Of a DNA stretch of 64,000 bases, positions 56,381 through 64,000 are shown in pieces (position 1 is the stretch's first letter; each line of letters starts with the position of its first letter). The stretch covers positions 19,252-83,251 of the forward strand of contig JBOHME010000005.1 of the NCBI GenBank assembly GCA_050729795.1, in the 5' to 3' direction. The position numbers and the translations under genes are program-made. The notes beneath the pieces were generated by a model that saw only the letters and a list, made by a program, of their open reading frames with translations, had not been told where the DNA came from and made no database searches. The DNA is from AP-15 sp050729795. GTDB lineage: Bacteria > Pseudomonadota > Alphaproteobacteria > ATCC43930 > CGMCC-115725.

Positions 56381-57105
56381 TGCGGCGCGCCAAGACCGAG
56401 CGCTGCGCGCTGCCGGCGGGTCAGCTCGGCGATGCCGAGCCGCGCCAGCCGCAGCATCTCGGCGAACAGCGTTTCGTCGAACGGAGCACCCTCCGCGGTC
56501 GCCTGGATTTCGACAATGCCGCCTTCGCCAGTCAGCACGAAGTTCGCGTCGGTCAGCGCTTGCGAATCCTCGGCGTAATCGAGATCGAGCACCGCATCGG
56601 CACCGATGATCCCGCACGATACCGCGGCGACGCTATCGGCGAGCGGCAGGGCGGTGACCTGCCCGGCGGCGACGAGTTTTTCGAGCGCCTGGCGAAGCGC
56701 CACATAGCTGCCGGTCACCGCCGCGGTGCGGGTGCCGCCATCCGCCTGCAACACGTCGCAATCGATGCGGATTTGCCGTTCACCGAGCGCGCGCAATTCG
56801 GTGACGGCGCGCAGGCTGCGGCCGATCAGGCGCTGGATCTCTTGAGTGCGACCGCTCTGGCGGCCGCGCGCCGCCTCGCGGTCGGTACGGGTCGCGGTCG
56901 AGCGCGGCAGCATGCCATATTCCGCGGTCACCCAGCCTCGCCCAGTGTTACGCAGAAATGGCGGCACCCGCTCCTCGACCGAGGCGGTGCACAGCACATG
57001 GGTGTCGCCGAATTTCGCCAGGCACGAGCCCTCGGCATATTTGGCGATACCGGGCTCGAGGCTGACCGGACGCAGCGCATCGGGGGTGCGTCCCGAGGGT
57101 CGCAT
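56377..57105 (-). CDS. rph: Ribonuclease PH
   Basis: Phosphorolytic 3' to 5' exoribonuclease that trims tRNA 3' ends; 242 residues. Seen: RPSGRTPDALRPVSLEPG at the start, the core TAEYGMLPRSTATR near residue 56, RIDCDVLQADGGTRTAAVTGSY near 110, and ILDLDYAEDSQALTDAN near 175. ATG 57105 is chosen over GTG 57117: it gives the family start MRPSGR and has GGTGGAG at good distance. Upstream lies a 15-base repeat array. hrcA-grpE, often upstream of rph, is absent here. Confidence 0.95.
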   Translation of the reverse strand: MRPSGRTPDALRPVSLEPGIAKYAEGSCLAKFGDTHVLCTASVEERVPPFLRNTGRGWVTAEYGMLPRSTATRTDREAARGRQSGRTQEIQRLIGRSLRAVTELRALGERQIRIDCDVLQADGGTRTAAVTGSYVALRQALEKLVAAGQVTALPLADSVAAVSCGIIGADAVLDLDYAEDSQALTDANFVLTGEGGIVEIQATAEGAPFDETLFAEMLRLARLGIAELTRRQRAALGLGAPQ

Positions 57106-57160
57106 CGTCGTCTCCACCTTGCTTCGGGGTGCCGCGGCACGCTACGCGCGAGCGCCGGCC

Positions 57161-57288
57161 GCGTCCAGTCTCCCCGCGTCCAGTCTCCCCGCGTCCAGTC
57201 TCCCCGCGTCCAGTCTCCCCACGTCCGGTCTCGCCACGTCCGGTCTCGCCACGTCCGGTCTCGCCACGTCCGGTCTCGCCACGTCCGG
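57161..57288. repeat. 15-bp tandem array with a variant switch
   Basis: Four copies of GCGTCCAGTCTCCCC (57161, 57176, 57191, 57206), then four copies of ACGTCCGGTCTCGCC (57221, 57236, 57251, 57266), and a partial ninth unit. The array fills the space between the xseA stop and rph start. It has no spacers, so it is not a CRISPR array. Confidence 0.9.
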
Positions 57289-57300
57289 GGCGCCGGCGGC

Positions 57301-58728
57301 CTAAAAAAGACGACCCTGCTCCGCACGCGGCGCCGTCCGCCGCACCGGGCGGCGCGGGGTGCGGCCGGCGATGGCACCGATCCTGCCGTCATAGAATTCG
57401 AGGTCGAGCGCGGCGCCGAGCCCGATCTTGGCCGCCTCGGTCACGACGCGGGCGTCGTCATCTCGGACCACGACATAGCCGCGTGCGAGCAGGCTCTCGT
57501 GCCGCTCGGAATGGGTCGCGAGCCGACCGGCGAAATTGTCGAGCGCGTCGCGCCCGGCGGCGAACGAGCGCAGGACGGCGCCGCGCAACCGGCTCTCGCT
57601 GTCGCCGAGGCGCGCGCCGGCACGATCGAGATCGGCCCGCAGCACCTCGGGGCGCAGCCGCACCGCGGCCAGATCGAGGCGATGCCGGGCGCCGCGCAAA
57701 TGCCGCTCGGCGGCGAGCCGCAACCGCTCGGCACGATCGTCGAGGCGCTGTGCCGCGGCCCCGATCAGATCGTGCGGCGAGGGGAGGCCACGCGCGAGAC
57801 CGGCGAGATTGAGGCGGCGCTCGGCGAGGAGGCGGGCGAACCCCCCGGACAGCCGCGACGCCTTGGCGGCGAGTTCGGCCGCGAGGTCGAGCCGCACCGG
57901 CACTGCCATCTCGGCCGCGGCGGTCGGGGTCGGTGCCCGCCGGTCGCTGGCGTGGTCGATCAGCGTCGTATCGGTCTCGTGCCCGACCGCCGAGATCAGC
58001 GGAATGCGCGAGTTCGCGGCGGCGCGCGCCACGATCTCTTCGTTGAACGCCATCAAATCTTCGAGGCTGCCGCCACCGCGGGCGACGATGATCACATCGG
58101 GCCGCGGCACCAGGCCGTCGCCACGCAACCGGTTGAACCCGGCGATCGCCGCCGCCACCTGCGCCGCCGCCCCCTCCCCCTGCACCGCCACCGGCCACAA
58201 TAGCACGCGGCGCGGAAACCGGTCGGCGAGACGATGCAGGATGTCGCGGATCACCGCCCCGGTCGGTGAGGTCACAACCCCGATCACGGCCGGCAGAAAC
58301 GGCAGCTTCTGCTTGCGCTCGGCCGCGAACAAACCTTCCGCCGCAAGCCGCTGGCGCCGTTCCTCGAGGAGCTTGAGCAATGTGCCGATCCCGGCGAGCT
58401 CGATCCGGTCGATCACCAGCTGGTATTTCGAACGCCCGGGATAGGTCGTCAGCCGTCCGGTGCAGACCACCTCCATCCCGTCCTCGGGCTTGACCGCGAG
58501 GCGAATCGCGGTAGTCCGCCAGCACACCGCGTCGAGCACCGCATCGGTGTCCTTGAGGGCGAGATAGCAATGCCCCGAGGCATGGCGCTTGAAGCCGGAA
58601 ACCTCGCCACGCACCCGGACATGGCTGAAACCATCCTCGATCGAGCGCTTGAGTGCCAGCGACAGCTCGGAGACGGTATACTCGGTCAGGTTCGAGCCGG
58701 GCGGCACCGCGATCACGAGATCGTTCAT
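57301..58728 (-). CDS. xseA: Exodeoxyribonuclease VII large subunit
   Basis: Large subunit of the single-strand-specific exonuclease, about 475 residues. The N-terminal OB-fold with EYTVSELSLALKRSIEDGFSHV and VRGEVSGFKRHASGHCY is seen, then the catalytic domain with IGVVTSPTGAVIRD near 140, VARGGGSLEDLMAFNEE near 215, VGHETDTTLIDHASDRRAPTPTAAAE near 245, and a long helical C-terminal tail. ATG 58728 or 58734 is the start. It diverges from purD. The small subunit xseB is not in the window. Confidence 0.94.
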   Translation of the reverse strand: MNDLVIAVPPGSNLTEYTVSELSLALKRSIEDGFSHVRVRGEVSGFKRHASGHCYLALKDTDAVLDAVCWRTTAIRLAVKPEDGMEVVCTGRLTTYPGRSKYQLVIDRIELAGIGTLLKLLEERRQRLAAEGLFAAERKQKLPFLPAVIGVVTSPTGAVIRDILHRLADRFPRRVLLWPVAVQGEGAAAQVAAAIAGFNRLRGDGLVPRPDVIIVARGGGSLEDLMAFNEEIVARAAANSRIPLISAVGHETDTTLIDHASDRRAPTPTAAAEMAVPVRLDLAAELAAKASRLSGGFARLLAERRLNLAGLARGLPSPHDLIGAAAQRLDDRAERLRLAAERHLRGARHRLDLAAVRLRPEVLRADLDRAGARLGDSESRLRGAVLRSFAAGRDALDNFAGRLATHSERHESLLARGYVVVRDDDARVVTEAAKIGLGAALDLEFYDGRIGAIAGRTPRRPVRRTAPRAEQGRLF

Positions 58729-58763
58729 CCCCATATGATAGCGGAGCAGAGGAGGAAGCGCGA

Positions 58764-60035
58764 ATGCGGGTGCTGGTGGTCGGCTCGGGCGGACGTGAGC
58801 ACGCGCTCGCTTGGGCAATCGCCGCCTCGCCGCTGGTGGACCGGCTTTATTGCGCGCCGGGCAATGCCGGGATCGCCGCGGAGGCTGAATGCGTGCCGAT
58901 CGGCGCGACCGACATTACCGCGCTCATCGGGTTTTGCCGGCGCGAGCGGGTCGATTTCGTGGTGGTCGGGCCGGAGGCGCCGCTGGCGCTCGGGCTCGTC
59001 GATGCGCTCGAGGCCGAGGGGGTCGCCGCCTTTGGCCCGACGGCCGCCGCCGCGGTGCTCGAAACCTCAAAATCCTTTGCCAAGAATTTGTGCGCCCGCG
59101 CCGGGGTTCCGACCGCCTCGTCTCGCGGCTTTCGCGACCCGATCGCGGCCAAGGCCTACATCGCCAGCCGCGGTGTTCCGATCGTCGTGAAGGCCGATGG
59201 TCTCGCCGGCGGCAAGGGGGTGACTGTCGCCACCGATCTCGACGCGGCCTACCGCGCGGTCGACGCGGCACTGGTCGAGGACCGGTTCAGCGCCGCCGGC
59301 CGGGAAATCCTCGTTGAGGATTTTATCGACGGCGAGGAAGCAAGTTTTTTTGCGCTGACCGACGGTGGCGATATTCTGCCGTTGGCGAGCGCCAGGGACC
59401 ACAAGCGCCTCGGGGATGGCGACCGCGGACCCAACACCGGCGGGATGGGGACGTATTCACCGGTGCCGACCCTGACCGCCGAGCTCGAAGGCCGGATCAT
59501 CGACACTATCATCGCGCCGACGGTCGCTGCGATGCGGGATCAAGGGCGGGTCTACAAGGGTGTTCTCTATGCCGGGCTGATGCTGACCGGAAAAGGGCCG
59601 ATGCTGCTCGAATACAACGCCCGGTTTGGTGATCCCGAGGCGCAGGTGCTGATGATGCGGCTTCTTAGCGACCCGCTGCCGGCGCTGATCGCAGCGCATG
59701 ACGGCATCTTGCGCCAGGTCGATTTGCGCTGGCGCGAAGACAATGCGCTCTGCGTGGTGATGGCGGCGCAGGGCTATCCCGACGACCCGCAGCGCGGCAG
59801 CGAAATCCGCGGTCTCGACCGCGCTGGCGCCGATCCTGCGGTCAAGATCTTCCATGCCGCGACCCGCGACGACGCGGGACGGCTCGTTGCCGATGGCGGC
59901 CGGGTTCTCGGTGTCACGGCGCTGGGCACCGATCTCGCGCAGGCGCGGGCGCGGGCCTATGCCGCGGTCGATCGGATCGATTGGCCCGAAGGCTTCTGCC
60001 GCCGCGATATCGGCGCAAGCCCGGACCGCGAATAG
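58764..60035 (+). CDS. purD: Phosphoribosylamine--glycine ligase
   Basis: ATP-grasp enzyme joining phosphoribosylamine and glycine in purine synthesis; 423 residues. Seen: MRVLVVGSGGREHALAWAI at the start, VVVGPEAPLALGLVD near residue 75, FAKNLCARAGVPTA near 111, IVVKADGLAGGKGVTVA near 140, and LLEYNARFGDPEAQVLM near 285. GGAGGAAG precedes ATG 58764. Start region is divergent from xseA, a common alphaproteobacterial arrangement. Confidence 0.96.
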   Translation: MRVLVVGSGGREHALAWAIAASPLVDRLYCAPGNAGIAAEAECVPIGATDITALIGFCRRERVDFVVVGPEAPLALGLVDALEAEGVAAFGPTAAAAVLETSKSFAKNLCARAGVPTASSRGFRDPIAAKAYIASRGVPIVVKADGLAGGKGVTVATDLDAAYRAVDAALVEDRFSAAGREILVEDFIDGEEASFFALTDGGDILPLASARDHKRLGDGDRGPNTGGMGTYSPVPTLTAELEGRIIDTIIAPTVAAMRDQGRVYKGVLYAGLMLTGKGPMLLEYNARFGDPEAQVLMMRLLSDPLPALIAAHDGILRQVDLRWREDNALCVVMAAQGYPDDPQRGSEIRGLDRAGADPAVKIFHAATRDDAGRLVADGGRVLGVTALGTDLAQARARAYAAVDRIDWPEGFCRRDIGASPDRE

Positions 60036-60127
60036 CCGGACCCCGCGCGGCGCCAAAGTGTCACCAGAGGGAACCGAGGGTCTACTCCCGACCGGCGCCG
60101 GTAGCCGCCCGCACAGCCCAATCCCGG

Positions 60128-60295
60128 CTAGCGCCCCTCCAGCTGAAAGAGCTCATCCTTGATGCGCAGCTTCTGGCGCTTGAGATCGGAGATCGCATCA
60201 TCGTTCGGCAGCGGACGCGCGTTTTCCTCGTCGATCGCACGCTCGAGCGCCGCGTGCTTTTCCTTCAGCTCCCCGATGCGATCTTGCTGCGGCAT
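60128..60295 (-). CDS. DUF465 (YdcH-like) small protein
   Basis: Small helical protein of 55 residues in the DUF465/YdcH family. Seen: LKEKHAALERAIDEENARP and the later LKRQKLRIKDELFQLE; the arrangement is two antiparallel helices. The ATG at 60295 opens the domain. Function in the family is not established. A second DUF465 gene lies at 61268, on the other side of ubiX. The gap 60036-60127 shows no gene. Confidence 0.85.
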   Translation of the reverse strand: MPQQDRIGELKEKHAALERAIDEENARPLPNDDAISDLKRQKLRIKDELFQLEGR

Positions 60296-60418
60296 GCGCA
60301 ACCCTCCCGATAGACGATGGCACCGATCGATGGTAACGCCGCATCGACGACTGGGCCAGGGGTCGGCGACCCCTGATGTCGAAAATAAGTCACACGGGCC
60401 GCATGCGCAGGGGGGCCG

Positions 60419-61039
60419 ATGGCCGATAATTCCGTAACTACGCGATTGATTGTCGGCATCAGCGGCGCCTCGGGTGCGATTTACGGCGCCCGCCTGCTCG
60501 AGCTGTTGCAGCCGCTGCCGGTCGAAACCCATCTCGTGGTCAGCCGGGCGGCCGAGATCACCCTGGCGCTCGAAACCAATCTGAAACCGGCCGTGGTGCG
60601 CGCCCGCGCCGATGTCGTGCACGCGGTCGGCGATCTGGCGGCACCGATTTCGTCGGGCTCGTTTCGCACGGCCGGAATGATCATCGTGCCGTGCTCGATC
60701 CGCACGATGGGCGAGATCGCCAGCGGCGTCACAACGAGCCTCTTGACCCGGGCGGCGGATGTGGTGCTGAAGGAGCGGCGGCTCCTGGTGCTGGTGGTCC
60801 GCGAGACCCCGCTGCATACCGGCCACCTGCGAACGATGACCGCCTTATCCGAGATGGGTGCGGTGATCGCGCCGCCGGTGCCGGCCTTTTACGCAAAGCC
60901 GGAGACCATCGCCGACCTCGTCGATCACACCCTGGGCCGCATCCTCGACCTCTTCGGGCTCGACAGCGGAACCGTTGTCCGCTGGGGCGAGACCGACCGT
61001 GCGCGTGTTCGCGGCGCCGGCGCCGATGACGTCGCCTGA
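60419..61039 (+). CDS. ubiX: Flavin prenyltransferase UbiX
   Basis: Makes prenylated FMN, the cofactor of the UbiD-type decarboxylase used in ubiquinone synthesis; 206 residues. Seen: VGISGASGAIYGARLLE near residue 12 (FMN site), PISSGSFRTAGMIIVPCSIRTMGEIASG near residue 78 (as blocks), and RRLLVLVVRETPLHTGHL near 120. ATG 60419 is the usual start. A ubiD partner is not in the window. Confidence 0.94.
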   Translation: MADNSVTTRLIVGISGASGAIYGARLLELLQPLPVETHLVVSRAAEITLALETNLKPAVVRARADVVHAVGDLAAPISSGSFRTAGMIIVPCSIRTMGEIASGVTTSLLTRAADVVLKERRLLVLVVRETPLHTGHLRTMTALSEMGAVIAPPVPAFYAKPETIADLVDHTLGRILDLFGLDSGTVVRWGETDRARVRGAGADDVA

Positions 61040-61267
61040 CCCCCTGTCTTCGGCGCCGCCGGGCAAACCGCGCGAGCCGGCCGCGAACGATCCGAGCTTC
61101 GGCCGACAAAACCATGCCCGGGGCCACGCCCGGGCCGAGGCAGAGCGCGGGATCGGCTTGGGCGGCGGGGCGGGCCAGCATCTTGCCGCAGGATCGGCAC
61201 GACCGGTTCCGTCGTTGATGATATGTTGCTGATGATATAGTGACGCGCGTTTGCCGACCGGCCAGCC

Positions 61268-61471
61268 ATGGATCCCGACACCGAAGCGCTGCGCGCCAAG
61301 CTGACCATGCTGAAGAGCGAGCATCGCGACCTCGACGATGTGATCGCGCGCCTGTCCGAGCGCGCGCCCTTCGATCAGCTTCAGCTGCAGCGGCTGAAAA
61401 AGCGCAAGCTCTTGTTGAAGGACCAGATTTCCCGTATCGAGAGCGAGCTGCTGCCCGACATCATCGCCTAA
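61268..61471 (+). CDS. DUF465 (YdcH-like) small protein, second copy
   Basis: Protein of 67 residues in the DUF465 family, longer than the copy at 60128. Seen: LKSEHRDLDDVIARLSER and LKKRKLLLKDQISRIE, the family's two-helix form, with a distinct DPDTEALRAK start. ATG 61268 opens the domain. The 228-base gap 61040-61267 shows no gene. Confidence 0.85.
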   Translation: MDPDTEALRAKLTMLKSEHRDLDDVIARLSERAPFDQLQLQRLKKRKLLLKDQISRIESELLPDIIA

Positions 61472-61523
61472 AGCGGCAGACGGTCGGGACCCCGGGGACG
61501 CCGCATCGCACAAGGATGGGCGA

Positions 61524-64000
61524 TCATTCCGCCGCCATCAGCGGCGCCAGCGGACTGTCGGCCTTTTTCAGCTCGTCAAAGCCGCCCTGCTGCACGAGCC
61601 GTCCCTGATCCATGACCAGGATGCGGTCGAAGGCCGAAGCCAGGCGCGGCCGGTGCAGGCTGCAGATCAGGCTGCGCCCGTCGAGCTCGTGCTGCACCCG
61701 CTCGATGATGCCGGCTTCGGTCGAGCCGTCGAGCACTGCCGTCGCGTCGTTGAACACAACGATATCGGGCCGCTTCAGCACCGCCACGGCGATGGCGATC
61801 TTCTGCCGCTGCGATTCCGACAATCTTGAGCCGCCGGTGCCGACCGGATAGTCGAGCCCGACGATGATGATCGTCTCGCGCAACGCGAGCTCGGCGAGCA
61901 CTTTGCTCATCGCCCCGCTGACCCGTTCGCGACTGCCCGCCTCGCCGCGCACGACCGTGCCGAACAGCACATTCTCCTGGATCGAAGCTGCGGCGTTGTA
62001 GTGTTCCGGATCAAAAAACTCGACCGCCCCGCGCAATTCCTCGGGCAATCCGGCAGCAAAGCTCCGCCGTGCCTCGAGGATCCGGCGCTGGATCGTCTCG
62101 TCGACGAGCCCCAACGGATCGCGGGCCGCAACCAGCCGCAACGCGAGGCCGATCAGGCGCGCGCGCTCCTGCGCAAGCAGGTTGTCGATACCGAGCTTAT
62201 CGAGCCGGGTGACGATGCGCTCGAATTCGGGGAGGTCCTCGGCGCCGAGAAAGCTGAATTCCTCGAAGAATTGGTGCTCGGGGCGCATGCCGGCAAACAG
62301 CTCGATGCTGGTGCGCGCCAGCTGCACCCCGATACGGATCAGATCGGGGCGCAGCCCCTGCGCGTCGAGCATGCTCCTGACATAGAGATTGTGGGCGAGC
62401 CCGTCGCCGTCGAATACCGGCCCGATCGGAGTGCCGAACAGCAGATTGGCGCCGATTGTCGAATTCGCATTGTAGCGGTCGGGGTCGAACCGTTCGACCA
62501 GCTCGGCGACACCGCTGTCGGCGAAGCGCCGCGCCAGCACCCGCCGCGCATCGACGATCCGCGCCGCGATCTCGGGCTGGCGGTTCGGGTCGAGCCGGCC
62601 ACGCAGCCCCCATTGATAGGCGTCTTCGTCGAGATCGACGAGCCGCAAGACTTCAAGAATTCGGGTCTCGAGCCCGGCGCCGTCACCGACCCCGGCCTGC
62701 TCGTAATCGAGCCAATCGCCGGCGATGTCGAACGGGGTGCTGCCGGACTGGCGTGCCTCCTCGATCGCGCGGTCGCGCGCGGCCTTCGCCGCCGCGCCGA
62801 GATCGGGCACCTCGCGCGGCCGGTGACGCAGCCCGACCAGCAGATTGTCGCGCACGCTCGCCGAGAACAGATAGCTCGTCGGCCCGACATAGCCGATCTG
62901 GCGGCCGGAGACGGCAAACGGCATCGTCGCGAGATCGGCGCCACCGATCGTCAGATAACCGCTCGTCGGATTAACAAGACGCGCGATCAGCTGGGGCAGC
63001 ATGTCCCGGCCGCTGTTGCTGTGGCCGACGATGCCGACATCGATGCCGAGCGGAAACGCAAAATCGACCGCCTCGACGAGATGGATGCCGTCGCTGTCGA
63101 CGACATCGACATGATTGGCGGCAATCTCACCGGAAAATGGCGCTGTCGTCTCGGGCTCCTGCGTCAGCAGCCGCCGGTCGATCATATCGGCGACATGGAA
63201 CTGCTCGACGACCTGCTCGTACTTGATCGCAACATCCTGCTGGTTCTGATAATAATCGAGCAGCTCCTTCCATGGCGAGGACATGTGCTCATAGGCGGCG
63301 AGCACGGCGACCAGCGCGCCAAACGACAAATCTCCGGTAATCACAAGGTATCCGCCGATAAGATAGAAAAAGAACGGGGTAAGATTACCGATAAGGTTAT
63401 TAAGGAATTTAACAAAGAATTTTCGATTGTAAATCTCAAGACGAATGTCATAGATCTCACCCAGGCGATGGCTGATCTCCGCCAGCTGGTAAGGTGCGCT
63501 GTCATTGACCCGGATCTCGACCCGCGCGGCGATCGATTCGGCAATACGATCGGACAGGCCGCGGATCTTGCGGATCCGGGTTCGGCCGAGGGCTCGGATG
63601 ATGCGCTGCATTTTCGGGATCAGATAACCCTGCAGCGGGTAGAAGGCGAGCGCGGCCGCGCCCAGCACCGGGTTTTGCACAAACATGAAAAACAAGATTG
63701 TCAGGAGCGTGCCGGTCTGCGAAATCGGCACGGCAAAAGCCTCGCCGACAAAGCCGCCAACCGGCTCCAGCTCGGCGGTGACCATGGCGACGATCTGACC
63801 GCTCGCCGTCCGGTCGAAATGGTGCAGCGGAAAGCGCAGCAGTCGCTGATAGAGCTCATAGCGCAGCCGGCGCAGCATGCGCTCGCCAAGCTGACCTTTC
63901 TTGACGTTGACGTGCAGCTTGAACCAGCCGTTGATCAATACCAGCGTCAAGAAAATGACGCACAGCAGGACCAGGTAGGGGACCTGGTTCAGCTCCAGCA
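61524..64000 (-). CDS. ABC exporter with degenerate, expanded nucleotide-binding domain (partial)
   Basis: Open at the right edge. Of at least 808 residues (numbered here from the TTG at 63950), about 1-270 are an ABC exporter transmembrane domain (DRTASGQIVAMVTAELEPV in the first part). The nucleotide-binding domain begins near 275. Its Walker A site reads GHSNSGRD (309-316): the Lys is Arg and the Ser/Thr is Asp. The Q-loop Gln is absent (IGYVGPTSYLF). A signature LSESQRQ lies near 710, and Walker B reads IVVFNDATAVLD (730-741), with Asn for the Walker B Asp and Asp for the catalytic Glu. The H-loop His (SLHRP) remains. Between Q-loop and signature about 330 residues are inserted. It may be inactive as an ATPase or work with a partner. 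Confidence 0.8.
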   Translation of the reverse strand, partial: LELNQVPYLVLLCVIFLTLVLINGWFKLHVNVKKGQLGERMLRRLRYELYQRLLRFPLHHFDRTASGQIVAMVTAELEPVGGFVGEAFAVPISQTGTLLTILFFMFVQNPVLGAAALAFYPLQGYLIPKMQRIIRALGRTRIRKIRGLSDRIAESIAARVEIRVNDSAPYQLAEISHRLGEIYDIRLEIYNRKFFVKFLNNLIGNLTPFFFYLIGGYLVITGDLSFGALVAVLAAYEHMSSPWKELLDYYQNQQDVAIKYEQVVEQFHVADMIDRRLLTQEPETTAPFSGEIAANHVDVVDSDGIHLVEAVDFAFPLGIDVGIVGHSNSGRDMLPQLIARLVNPTSGYLTIGGADLATMPFAVSGRQIGYVGPTSYLFSASVRDNLLVGLRHRPREVPDLGAAAKAARDRAIEEARQSGSTPFDIAGDWLDYEQAGVGDGAGLETRILEVLRLVDLDEDAYQWGLRGRLDPNRQPEIAARIVDARRVLARRFADSGVAELVERFDPDRYNANSTIGANLLFGTPIGPVFDGDGLAHNLYVRSMLDAQGLRPDLIRIGVQLARTSIELFAGMRPEHQFFEEFSFLGAEDLPEFERIVTRLDKLGIDNLLAQERARLIGLALRLVAARDPLGLVDETIQRRILEARRSFAAGLPEELRGAVEFFDPEHYNAAASIQENVLFGTVVRGEAGSRERVSGAMSKVLAELALRETIIIVGLDYPVGTGGSRLSESQRQKIAIAVAVLKRPDIVVFNDATAVLDGSTEAGIIERVQHELDGRSLICSLHRPRLASAFDRILVMDQGRLVQQGGFDELKKADSPLAPLMAAE

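Noticed and set aside
57161..57288. CRISPR array
   Set aside because: The units are 15 bases directly joined, with no spacers and no cas genes nearby.

Overview
The window is a very GC-rich stretch of bacterial chromosome with GC-rich third codon positions. It looks alphaproteobacterial: it has a GapR/DUF2312 protein, a DUF1244 protein, two DUF465 proteins, the chain rph-rdgB-hemW, divergent xseA/purD, and def-fmt-truA close to dapE-dapD, an order I associate with Rhodospirillales-like genomes. I saw no rRNA, tRNA, CRISPR array or intact insertion sequence. Most of it is housekeeping core, broken up by accessory stretches at about 5.4-9 kb, 20.5-26.8 kb and 32-35 kb.

Layout. 0-9 kb: a broken left-edge gene, dnaE, gapR-like and DUF1244 genes, an ArsR-type repressor with an arsenite methyltransferase behind a palindromic operator, and a Rieske dioxygenase alpha/beta pair. 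9-20.4 kb: a DsbD/ScsB-like reductase, isovaleryl-CoA dehydrogenase, YjbQ, a luciferase-like monooxygenase, a full-length Lhr helicase and a GMC oxidoreductase. 20.5-27.6 kb: three paralogous MetE-C-terminal-like proteins, two secreted cysteine-containing proteins, a DUF433/DUF5615 toxin-antitoxin pair and an SDR. 27.7-32 kb: an S10 peptidase, then an overlapping operon etfB-etfA-hbd. 32-35 kb: an HNH protein, an unknown 270-residue protein, and a polysaccharide deacetylase behind CtrA-like half-sites. 35-42.5 kb: pyrE, def, fmt, truA, a Pro/Ala-rich membrane protein, and dapD-dapE with a membrane protein. 42.6-48.5 kb: two lipoproteins, a MotA/MotB-like stator pair without flagellar genes, an inositol monophosphatase, and efp divergent from epmA. 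48.5-64 kb: an MFS transporter broken by one frameshift, gpmI, ctpA, rppH, an orphan CoA-transferase B subunit, hemW, rdgB, rph, xseA, purD, ubiX between two DUF465 genes, and a right-edge ABC exporter whose nucleotide-binding domain is degenerate and greatly expanded.

How the genes fit together. dapD/dapE feed lysine and peptidoglycan synthesis. def, fmt, efp and epmA serve translation start and elongation. pyrE, purD and rdgB serve nucleotide supply and pool cleaning. etfBA with isovaleryl-CoA dehydrogenase and hbd fits acyl-CoA oxidation. arsR-arsM is an arsenic response. A recurring trait is short tandem duplications (13-20 bp units) exactly at gene ends and in leaders: 8921, 36583, 51651, 53633, 54495 and 57161. 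The most unusual items are the degenerate ABC exporter, the three-paralogue MetE-like cluster, the cysteine-rich secreted protein with an internal duplication, and a pair of hairpins with compensatory base changes.
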